Translations under genes and position numbers: made by a program
Source: Flavobacterium sp. SUN052
GTDB taxonomy: Bacteria; Bacteroidota; Bacteroidia; Flavobacteriales; Flavobacteriaceae
NCBI RefSeq assembly: GCF_028867935.1
Contig: NZ_JAPQNS010000007.1
Coordinates: forward strand, 351,474-415,473
Reading direction: 5' to 3'
DNA: 64,000 bases
Shown: positions 25,432 to 35,000 of the stretch, piece by piece
Layout of the letters: every line of letters starts with the position of its first letter
Position numbering within the stretch: the first letter of the stretch is position 1
Notes under the pieces: generated by a model
The model's database searches: none
What the model was told of the DNA's origin: nothing
The model's input: only the letters and a program-made list of their open reading frames with translations

Positions 25432-26220
25432 ATGAACTACTCGTTTACCAACAAGCGTACAAATCTGTTTATTTTTCTGAGTGCCGTTTTTTTGACCAAT
25501 GCACTGGTTGCCGAAATCATCGGGGTCAAAATCTTTTCCGGTGAAACCTTACTGGGGGTAGCCCCTGCTCAGCTTCACCTGCTGGATGATTTTGTGCTTG
25601 ATTTCAACCTCACAGCCGGGGCTGTAATTTGGCCATTCGTGTTTATCACCTCCGATATTATTAATGAGTATTTCGGAAAAGCGGGCGTTCGGCGCATCTC
25701 GTTTATGACCGCTGGGTTTATTGCTTATTCCTTTTTGATCATTTACGCCGTCACGACCCTACCACCAGCCCAATTCTGGCTCGACGTGAATGCGAAAGAC
25801 CCGGCAGGCAATGCTATCAATATTGATAATGCCTTCGGAATGATTTTCCGTCAGGGATTAGGTATCATTATCGGCTCGCTTACAGCCTTCCTGATTGGGC
25901 AATTGCTGGATGCTTCTGTGTTTCAGTATCTCCGTAAAATCACGGGCAGCCGCCGAATATGGCTGCGGGCTACTGGCTCAACCCTGATTTCGCAATTGAT
26001 CGACAGCTTTGTCGTCTTGTTTATTGCTTTCTGGGTATTTGGTAACTGGTCGATGACGCAAGTGTTTGCTGTGGCTGTCATCAACTACATCTACAAGTTC
26101 ACGACGGCCATTTTACTGACTCCCCTGCTCTATCTGGCCCATTCGGTAATTGACCGATATCTGGGAAAAGAACACGCCGAAGAACTGGCAAACGAAGCTT
26201 CAATGAGTTCGTTTATGTGA
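25432..26220 (+). CDS. Queuosine-precursor transporter (YhhQ/VUT family)
   Basis: A 262-residue inner-membrane protein with about six to seven helices. The signature ITSDIINEYFGK (residues 77-88) and RATGSTLISQLIDSFVVLFIAF (about 183-204) are characteristic of COG1738, the family of E. coli YhhQ, which imports preQ0/preQ1 for tRNA queuosine. The role is by family. Its TGA stop directly abuts the TAA of the MlaE gene on the other strand (26220/26221), so the 3' ends overlap in transcription. It is about 1.5 kb from the folE/PTPS operon, but that PTPS looks like the biopterin rather than queuosine type. Confidence 0.9.
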   Translation: MNYSFTNKRTNLFIFLSAVFLTNALVAEIIGVKIFSGETLLGVAPAQLHLLDDFVLDFNLTAGAVIWPFVFITSDIINEYFGKAGVRRISFMTAGFIAYSFLIIYAVTTLPPAQFWLDVNAKDPAGNAINIDNAFGMIFRQGLGIIIGSLTAFLIGQLLDASVFQYLRKITGSRRIWLRATGSTLISQLIDSFVVLFIAFWVFGNWSMTQVFAVAVINYIYKFTTAILLTPLLYLAHSVIDRYLGKEHAEELANEASMSSFM

Positions 26221-26949
26221 TTATAAAAGCAATTGAGCCAAGAGGAAATCTGCGGCCAGCACGGCGATACAACTGTTTGTAACAGCCGTGGTCGATGCGG
26301 CCCCAACTTCTAAAGCGCCCCCGCGCACACTGAAGCCCTGAAAAGCTGAAATAGTCGTAATCAGGAAAGCGAACACAACCGATTTAATCAGAGCGAAGGG
26401 TAAGCTGAACGATTTAAAATCAGAGCGAAGTCCCTCTACATAATCGGTTGGGGTAATGATGTTGGCTAACGTTCCAGCGAGGTATCCACCAAAAATGGAG
26501 AGAAATGCCGCTAGCGTAACCAACAGCGGAAACATCAGCATACCGGCAATAATCTTGGGCAGCACCAGATACGAGCCCGAGTTGATGCCAATTACTTCGA
26601 GCGCATCGATTTGCTCAGTGATACGCATGGTACCCAATTGACCAGCAATATTAGAACCTACTTTTCCCGCCAGAACAACACTCGTAATAGTAGGGGCTAG
26701 TTCCAGAATGGTACTATCACGCACAATTACGGCAATAATCGAAAGCGGAATCAGTGGACTAACCAGGTTGTAGGCCGTTTGAACGCAGGTAACGGCGCCG
26801 ATAAACGTGGACACGATCGACACAATAAACACCGAGTCGATTCCAATGGACATGCACTCGTCCATGATCAAGCGGTAATACACACTCAGTTTTTCCCGGT
26901 TGCTGAAAAGTGCACCCAGAAATATAAAGTACCGGCCAATGGCAGACAT
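26221..26949 (-). CDS. MlaE-family ABC transporter permease
   Basis: A 242-residue permease of the MlaE (PF02405) family, the inner-membrane part of MCE systems that move phospholipids between inner and outer membranes. Typical segments are VSTFIGAVTCVQTAYNL, REL-type region VVLAGKVGSNIAGQLGTMRITEQIDALEVIGI and the C-terminal ATTAVTNSC. MlaF ATPase and MlaD genes are usually adjacent, but neither lies in the window; the gene is instead 10 nt after an SDR gene, from which it is probably cotranscribed. The ATPase may sit elsewhere on the chromosome. Confidence 0.92.
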   Translation of the reverse strand: MSAIGRYFIFLGALFSNREKLSVYYRLIMDECMSIGIDSVFIVSIVSTFIGAVTCVQTAYNLVSPLIPLSIIAVIVRDSTILELAPTITSVVLAGKVGSNIAGQLGTMRITEQIDALEVIGINSGSYLVLPKIIAGMLMFPLLVTLAAFLSIFGGYLAGTLANIITPTDYVEGLRSDFKSFSLPFALIKSVVFAFLITTISAFQGFSVRGGALEVGAASTTAVTNSCIAVLAADFLLAQLLL

Positions 26950-26959
26950 AAGTTTATTT

Positions 26960-27634
26960 TTAAATATCTCCTAATTGAGGTCGCATCAGGATTTCTTCGA
27001 CAACGGCACTTTTTGAGAGCGTGAAGGCTGCCCAAATAGTAGCTGCTACGTCGTCTGCTTTCATGAACCGCTCTTCGGGCAGGTCGGTTCCCTCCCAACT
27101 CGCGGTTAATGTGGCACCAGGCAAAATAGCCGTGACTTTCACGCCGTGTGGCTTCAGTTCCTCGCGCAACACGCGGCTCATTCCCAGTAGCGCAAATTTC
27201 GAGATGCAATACGATCCGCCATTGGTATACGCCGTAATGCTGGCGGTCGAACACATCATAAAAATATGCCCCTCCCGCCGGGCCATCATCTGGCCAACCA
27301 GGCCCCTGGTGAGATGATACGCGCTAGCCACGTTGGTATTCATCATAGTCTCGAACGTACCTTCGGCTTCGTTGTTGATTTGGCCGGGCAGAAAAATTCC
27401 TGTGTTGTTGACCAGCACCGCAACGGGTCGCCCCAGCGATTGCACATAGGTAACAAGCGAGTCGACACCGGCTCGGGTACTCAGGTCAGCCGCAAATGGC
27501 AGGCGGTTAGGGCCTTCGACACCGTCGACATTGCGCGAGCAGACTACCGCATCAAAACCCTGTTTAATAAATTCATCGACAATGGCGCGACCAATTCCCT
27601 TGGTTCCGCCCGTCACAACAATCAGTGGATTCAT
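26960..27634 (-). CDS. Short-chain dehydrogenase/reductase
   Basis: A 224-residue classical SDR with VTGGTKGIGRA (residues 7-17) for NAD(P)H, LVNNTG (structural NNxG), the catalytic Ser in MMCSTAS and YCISK (YxxxK), so the active site is complete. Substrate unknown; the sequence resembles 3-oxoacyl-ACP reductase-like and sepiapterin-reductase-like SDRs. It is upstream of the MlaE gene with a 10-nt gap. Confidence 0.92.
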   Translation of the reverse strand: MNPLIVVTGGTKGIGRAIVDEFIKQGFDAVVCSRNVDGVEGPNRLPFAADLSTRAGVDSLVTYVQSLGRPVAVLVNNTGIFLPGQINNEAEGTFETMMNTNVASAYHLTRGLVGQMMARREGHIFMMCSTASITAYTNGGSYCISKFALLGMSRVLREELKPHGVKVTAILPGATLTASWEGTDLPEERFMKADDVAATIWAAFTLSKSAVVEEILMRPQLGDI

Positions 27635-27669
27635 TGGGCAAACTTATAGCCTATTCTTGCTTTTCCCTA

Positions 27670-27800
27670 TCTTTGGGGCAAGAGGTAATTGGGGTAAATT
27701 GGTAATTGATAGAAATAAGCTAAACAGGAGCTATCTCAATTGCCTAATTACGAGTTACCTAATTACCCAATTTCCTAATCACCGGTTACCTGTTTACTAA
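27670..27800. repeat. AATTACC-type intergenic repeat, second copy
   Basis: GGTAATTGGGGTAAATTGGTAATT near 27683-27706 is answered by CCTAATTACGAGTTACCTAATTACCC near 27740-27770, giving an extended imperfect inverted repeat. The wording closely matches the tract at 4900-4985. It fills the space between the SDR promoter region and the ROK gene. Confidence 0.45.
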
Positions 27801-27817
27801 ATCACTAAATTATTCGA

Positions 27818-28732
27818 ATGGCTTCTGTTCAGTATTTGGGTATCGACGTGGGCGGCACCAACGTCAAAATGGGAATTGTAGACACCCAGTCAGGGACAAT
27901 TACCAACTTTTACAGCCACGACACCGACTCCTGGCGCGAATCGGGGCATTTTATGGATCGCTTTGGCGATGCCATTGCCTTACAACTTCACGACCATAAG
28001 GAAATTAAAAAGGTAGGTATTGGCTTACCGGGTATGATCAATCGGGAGCGCACTATTCCGCTCGAAATCACGGCTATTCCGTTACTTAACGATGTTCCGA
28101 TGGTTGAGATTCTGAGTAAACGCTTTGCTGGTGTCGAGTTCTTTTTAGAGAATGATGCCAATGCAGCTGCGCTTGGGGAGTTTTATTTTGTGGATGATAT
28201 GAACGATGAAAACTATATTTTCATCACGCTTGGCACCGGTGTTGGCGGAGCGGCTATCATCGATAAAAAAGTATTTAAAGGGGGCGACGGCAACGCAATG
28301 GAGCCCGGTCATCTACCGTCGCGTAATGGCCGTGTGCTTGAACGCAACATCGGCAAAAAAGAATTACTTGACCTGGCGAATGAACGCCGATCAGAGTTTA
28401 AACGGGAGACCAGACTGCCGTCAGATGGTAGTATTTCAACAACCGGTCTGGTGGCAGCCGCTGCCGAAGGCGACGAGTTAGCACTTCAAATCCTGGACGA
28501 AGTGGGTGAGATTCTGGGCGAGGGTTTGGTAACCTTGATCCGCATTTTAGATATTCGTAAGATATTGATAGGCGGGGGTCTATCGGCTTCATTCGACTAT
28601 ATTATGCCGGGCGTAAACCGCCAGCTAGAGTATTGGCTAACCCCTTATTATAAGAATGGGTTATCCGTAAAACGGGCTACTTTAGGTAACGATGCTGGCT
28701 TGTTGGGCGCTGCCTCGCTCTGTTTTGAGTAA
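27818..28732 (+). CDS. ROK-family sugar kinase (glucokinase-like)
   Basis: A 304-residue ROK protein. The phosphate-1 motif is GIDVGGTNVKMG (residues 8-19), ENDANAAALGE contains the catalytic Asp, and FITLGTGVGGAAI is the phosphate-2 loop. The ROK zinc motif, normally CxCGxxGCxE, is missing: the same place reads EPGHLPSRNGRVLE, so it lacks the zinc site seen in many glucokinases and NagC-type regulators. The metabolic role is probably phosphorylation of glucose or a related hexose. No DNA-binding domain is present. Transcribed alone, followed by a hairpin. Confidence 0.9.
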   Translation: MASVQYLGIDVGGTNVKMGIVDTQSGTITNFYSHDTDSWRESGHFMDRFGDAIALQLHDHKEIKKVGIGLPGMINRERTIPLEITAIPLLNDVPMVEILSKRFAGVEFFLENDANAAALGEFYFVDDMNDENYIFITLGTGVGGAAIIDKKVFKGGDGNAMEPGHLPSRNGRVLERNIGKKELLDLANERRSEFKRETRLPSDGSISTTGLVAAAAEGDELALQILDEVGEILGEGLVTLIRILDIRKILIGGGLSASFDYIMPGVNRQLEYWLTPYYKNGLSVKRATLGNDAGLLGAASLCFE

Positions 28733-28755
28733 TCAATTTTCCTCATACTAATTTA

Positions 28756-28800
28756 ACAATGCCTGCTTCTACTACTCAATAGTTTAGATGCAGGCATTGT
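28756..28800 (+). terminator. Hairpin after the ROK gene
   Basis: ACAATGCCTGC (28756-28766) pairs with GCAGGCATTGT (28790-28800), an 11-bp perfect stem just after the ROK stop. It has no T run but lies at the expected distance for a 3' end. Confidence 0.55.
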
Positions 28801-29024
28801 CATTTATACATAATTAATAAAGCCTTATAAATAAATACATAAATAATTAATCGTATACTTACATATATATTATTATTGCCATAATACAGTTACATAGGTG
28901 CCATTTAATCAACATTCGAAACTTTTTATAGATTTTTTGAACAAAGCTGGAGTGAAATGAATTAGGGGGCTGAATTTGTAATATTTAGTTTCTTTCATTT
29001 ATTCATCTATTCACTACATTGCTC
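28801..29024 (+). promoter_or_regulatory. AT-rich leader of giant protein A with conserved motif
   Basis: A very AT-rich stretch that contains TTTTTGAACAA at 28934-28944, 81 nt before the ATG at 29025. The same 11-mer occurs at the same distance before the other two giant genes. Between motif and start, a GGGGGCTGAAT element and a pyrimidine-rich TTTCATTTATTCATCTATTCA stretch are also shared. Probable promoter and leader; sigma factor class is not identified. Confidence 0.5.
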
Positions 29025-32000
29025 ATGGTCAAACTTTTACGTAATACTACTCAGATTTTAAACTGGTTAGTATTACTCTTGTCAACAACGTTGACGAGAG
29101 CCCGAACTCCCTTTATCCGGGTGCGACTGTATCACTCTGCATTAATCAGTGAGCACCCACAACTTTCCTCTTCTCTATTCTTTAAAAAGCTACGCCAACT
29201 AGTCACAATTTGGGTTGGCTCCACCCCTGTCCAGACAGTACATTTTTCCAGCCCATCGTCTTTGTGGCATCGGTTGCTGGGGCAGGCGCTATCCGTTACA
29301 CAACGCGCTTATCTGGTTGTAGTTGTATTGGGATTGCTGGGGCCTGTTGTTGCCAAAGCACAGATACCGGGAATCTCAATTCCCACTCCTTCTGCAGTAT
29401 GCGCTGGCCAATCACTTACCTTACTTCCTGCTTTAACAAGTATAGTACCTGGCAGCACTATAAATATTAGTGCTGCAACACCAGCAGGACTAACTGTGCT
29501 CGCAAGTACTTCCAGCGGAATCGTTATTGCCACAAGCCCTAACTTAAGTAGTGGTGTTTATAGCGTAACGGTGAACACAAGTGTAACGGTACCGATAACC
29601 AACATAACGACTAATCTTCCCGCTGTAGTCGTTCCGATAACGCTCAATGGGCTTCCGGTTCCTACTCTGTCTAATTTGACAGGGTCAGTAATAGGGTCGG
29701 CCTTAACCCTGGCGACTTGTCCAGTCGGGGGTGGTTCGCTGAGTTACACCGTGCTCTCGGGAACACTCTCCGGTACGGTTGGTACTGGAGCCCCTGTATT
29801 TAGCCCCGCACTCAACGGGCAAGTGCTTTCGGTGGCCTGTACCGGCGGAACCTGTCCGGGCAGACCAACTTCACTCACTCTGCCAACTGTTTCTTTACCC
29901 AGCCTCAACATTCCTACGCCCCCAATTGTCTGCGTAGGCCAGGGTCTTTCCTTGACAGTACTCCCGATCAATACATCCGGTGTAGCTCCTAGCGCCATTG
30001 GTATCGGCGTTACTGGTCCAGCTAGCCTTACTATCGGCGCTTTAGGTCCCGACGGAGTCTTAACTGTTTCAGGTTTACAATCGGGCACCACAACCCTAAC
30101 GGTCAGCCTCAGTGTTCTGGGCACGCAAATTTTGCAAGTGCCAGTCAACTTACAGGCATTGCCGCTTCCTGTGGTTAGCTTGAGCAGTCTGACAGGTTCA
30201 ACCCTTGGCTCTGTGCTGAATTTGGGCTCGTGTCCACTGGGCAGTACGCTCAACTATACCGTGCTTACGGGCTCGCTGGCAAGCACAACCGGAACCGGAG
30301 GCTTAACGCTGATTCCTGCATTGGTGGGTCAGTCTCTCTCGGTGGTCTGTTCAGGTGGTGCCTGTCCTGGCATTCCAACGTCGTTGACATTACCGACGGT
30401 GGCGTTGCCAGGGCTAAACATTCCCACTCCACCCATTGTCTGTGTGGGTCAACCGCTTTCATTGACTGTGCTGCCAACCAACTTAGGGGCACTGCCTGCT
30501 AGCGCTGTTAACATCGCCGTGACAGGTCCAGCAGGTGTCACCATCGGAGCTTTGGATCAAAATGGCGTATTAACTGTATCGGGGCTGCAATCGGGCACTA
30601 CCACGCTAACGGTGAGTCTGAGTGTGCTGGGCACGCAAATTTTGCAATTACCGGTCAACCTGCAAGCCCTCCCCTTACCTGTGCTTAGTCTGAGTAGCCT
30701 GGTAGGGTCAACATTTGGGTCGGCGCTTAATTTGGGGTCTTGCCCCGTAGGCACCTTGTTAAACTACACCGTACTGACGGGTTCATTGGCTGGTACAACC
30801 GGGACGGGAAGTCTTACGTTTGTCCCCGCGTTGAACGGTGGTCAGTCTATTGCAGTGGTTTGTTCAGGCGGCACTTGCCCGGGCGTCCCAACCACAATAG
30901 CGCTGCCTACCATTGCTTTGCCAGGGCTTAACATCCCTACCCCATCAATTGTCTGCGTAGGTCAGCCTTTAAGCCTGACTGTGCTACCAACCAACGTTGC
31001 AGGAATAGCGGCCAATGCGATTAGCATTGGGGTTACGGGTCCAGCGGGCGTCACCATTGGAGCGCTTGGCCCTGATGGAGTTTTGACCGTTTCTGGCCTA
31101 CAGTCTGGTACCACTACCCTAACCGTCAGCCTGAGCGTACTTGGAACTCAAGTAGCTCAGGTACCAGTCAATCTACAGGCGGTACCACTGCCTGTTGTTA
31201 GCCTGAGCAGCTTGACAGGCTCAACGCTGGGTTCAGCGCTAAACCTGGGATCTTGTCCAGTGGGTAGCACGCTAAACTATACGGTCCTGACCGGTTCACT
31301 GGCAGGTACTACCGGAACAGGAAACCTTACTCTCGTTCCGGCTCTGGTTGGCCAGTCGCTGTCAGTCGTTTGTTCAGGCGGAGCCTGCCCCGGCATTCCC
31401 CTCTCGCTGACGCTGCCTACGGTGGCATTGCCAGGGCTTAACATTCCGACAGCGCCAATAATCTGCGTGGGCCAGCCGCTCTCACTAACAGTGTTGCCGA
31501 TCAACTTAGGCGCGCTCCCCGCTAGTGCTGTCAATATTGCCGTTACCGGTCCCGCTGGTGTCACTATTGGTGCGCTGGATCAGAATGGTGTATTAACCGT
31601 ATCGGGGCTACAATCAGGTACCTCTACCCTAACGGTGAGTCTGAGTGTATTAGGCACTCAGGTTGCCCAGGTACCGGTTAACTTACAGGCCTTGCCATTG
31701 GCTGTACCTAGCCTGAGCAGTCTGACAGGGTCGACGTTGGGATCAGTACTTAATCTAGGTTCCTGTCCTGTGGGCTCTTTGTTGAGCTATACCGTGCTAA
31801 CGGGTTCGCTGGCAGGAACAACCGGTACAGGAAGCCTTACCCTACTTTCTACATTGATTGGGCAACAACTTTCAGTGGCTTGTACGGGTGGCCTTTGCCC
31901 TGGTGCACCCTCTACAATCGTTTTGCCGCTTCCAACCGCACTGACATTGAATTTGGGGAATCTCCCTCTTTCTGTTTGTGCAGATGCCCCAATAAGCCTT

Positions 32001-35000
32001 ACCTTATTACCTACCCCAGGAGTTAATTTATCTGCCGTTGGCCTGGCAGTTATGGCCAGCACTACTTCCGGCACATTGGCCGTAAGTGCTTTAGGGCCAA
32101 ATGGTGCATTGAGCATCAACGGTGGGCAGCTTACTGCCGGTAACAATCAGCCAATAACGATCACCGTTAGTTTGGCGGGTGTGCCGTTGGCCAGTAATAC
32201 GTTTAGCATCAATGTTGTTCAGCCAACAATTCCAAACCAGCCCCCAACGCTCACCGCCGTAACGGGCAGTGTGCTCTCGCTGTTTGGGCTTTGCACAACA
32301 GGCACCCTGGTGAATCTCAGCAATTTGACGGATCTGTCGGGAATTATCACGATTCCGACTACGGCCACTGGTGTGCAGAGTCTGACTATTCTTTGCAGCG
32401 ACAATGGATGTCTGAGTCCGGCCCGAGTGGTTCAGGTAACAGTGCTTCCGCTGTTGTTCAATGTACTGAACAATGGCCCAGTCTGTCTTGGCCAACCCCT
32501 CTCGCTGACGGTACTCCCAAGCAACTTTAGCCTGTCGGGGACGAATCCATTGGTCAGCATCAGTGTTACTGGACCTGCCGGAATAACGGCTTCTGCGCTG
32601 GATGCTAATGGCGTTCTGACGATAAATGGCTTGACTAGTGGCGTCAATAATCTCAGTATCGTGGCTTCCATTGCCGGTAGCACTGTTGCTACAGTTGGCG
32701 TGTCGGCCACGGCCGTTCCTGCACCTAACCCGGTGAACGCTTCTTCGTTAACGGTGTTGGCGGGCACCCCTCTTTCGTTAACAGCACTGTGCCCTACTGG
32801 AACCGTCAGTACGACGGGTGTAGGCGGCACAATTGTTCCGTTGCTTTCGCTGCCCGCCGGAACAGCAGGTACACAAGTGTTATCCGTGTTGTGTTCGGCT
32901 GGCTCTGGAACCTGCATCAGCCCCATTACATCGCTGACGGTTATTACCCTGCCAATACCAACTATTGGCCTGACGCCTTCGGCACTGCAAGTTTGCGTGG
33001 GTACTCCTGTTTCGATAACCGTTGCTGGCTTAACGCTTCCATTTGGCTTAAGTGTGGTTGGTGTCCCTTCACCTTCTGTTAACGTATTGGGCAATGTAAT
33101 TTCGCTAACCGGCTTAACCGCAGGCACAACAACGCTAACAGTTAATGCAGGGTTGACAGTTGCCGGTATCCCGGTGATTGCCAGCCAAACGGTAACCATA
33201 ACGACTCTTACAGTCCCATCAGCGCCTACAGTAGTTACGCAGGGAGGGCAGGTAAGTTCGCTCACTGTCGCTCAGAATTCGCCTAGTGTGCTGTTCAATG
33301 CTAGTTGTTCGACGGGTTCGATTAGCTATACGAACAACAGTGGTGTGACGGGTAACAGCTCTGTGATTACCGTACCAACAACAGCGACAGGGGTCATTAG
33401 TTACTCGGCGGTGTGCGTAAATGGCGCTTGTATAAGCCCCGTTACGGTGGCTAGTGTAACGGTTGTAACGCCAGCCCCCGGAAACCAGCCACCAAGCGTA
33501 ATTGGAACGGGTATCACCGATCCGCAAACAGGTACGGTGGGGATTCCTTTCACCAGCAATGTGGCGACGGCATTTACCGATCCAAATAGCAACACGTTGA
33601 CCTTCACGGCGATTGGTTTACCCGCAGGATTGAGTATCAGCTCAGCCGGTCTGATTACCGGTACACCTTCTGTATCAGGCTCATTTGGTGTGATTGTTAC
33701 GGCAGATGATGGACAAGGCGGCACCGTCAGCGATGGATTTACGCTCAATATCCTGCCCAACGGCGCACCAGTGATCGTTACCCCCGGTACTCAATCGCTG
33801 ACGGTAAATGTTCCGGCCAGCTTCACGGTGGTTGCCACCGATCCAGAGGGCGGTACCGTAACATACGCTGCTACGGGCTTGCCTACTTCATTGACAATCA
33901 ATCCTAATACGGGCGTGGTTACCGGAACTCCTTCCGTAACGGGTACTTTCCCCGTAACCGTCACCGTGACCGATCCGCAGGGTAATACCAGCAGTGTAGG
34001 TTTCAATGTGGTTGTTAACCCCGTAGTTGCTATCAACCAACCCCCAACCCTGGTTGGCAATGGCATCACCGATCCGCAGAATGGCACCGTCGGCGTTCCA
34101 TTTACCAGCAACGTAGCCACGGCCTTCACTGACCCGAACGGTAATCCATTAACCTTTACGGCACTTGGTTTACCCGCTGGACTCAGCATCAGCACGGCTG
34201 GCTTGATTTCAGGCACACCAACCGTAGCGGGTACATTCGCTGTGTTGGTGACGGCTAACGATGGACAAGGTGGTACGGTCAGTGATAATTTCAGTTTGAT
34301 TGTGGCACCGGCAGCGGTTGTCAATCGCCCCCCAACAGTATTGGGCACCGGTATTACCGATCCGCAGAATGGTACCGTGGGCGTGGCCTTTACCAGCAAC
34401 GTAGCCACTGCCTTTACTGATCCCGACGGGAATCCGTTGACCTTTACGGCGACAGGCCTACCCGCCGGACTGACTATCAGCACCGGAGGTCTCATCACCG
34501 GCACTCCATCAGTTTCGAACTCATTTGGCGTGTCTGTTACGGCCAATGACGGGCAAGGCGGAACCGTGAGTGATGGATTTACACTTATTATCGCTCCAGC
34601 GGCTGTTGTCAATCAGCCACCAACGGTGGTTGGCAACGGCATCACCGATCCGCAGAATGCGACGGTAGGCGTTCCATTCACTAGTAACATATCCTCGGCT
34701 TTCACCGACCCCAACGGAAACCCATTGACCTTTACGGCTATTGGACTTCCGGCAGGATTGAGCATTAGTTCAGCCGGCCTGATCACCGGCACACCGTCGG
34801 TGTCAGGTGTATTTGGCGTAATCGTTACCGCTAATGATGGACAGGGTGGAACCGTAAGCGACGGCTTCAGTCTGATTGTAGCACCAGCAGCGGTAATCAA
34901 CCAGCCGCCAACCCTGGTTGGCAACGGAATTACTGATCCGCAAAACGGTACCGTGGGTATTCCGTTCACCAGCGACGTAGCGTCGGCATTTACTGATCCA

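Noticed and set aside
27021..27649. Plus-strand frames opposite the SDR gene
   Set aside because: They are antisense shadows of a complete SDR with all motifs.
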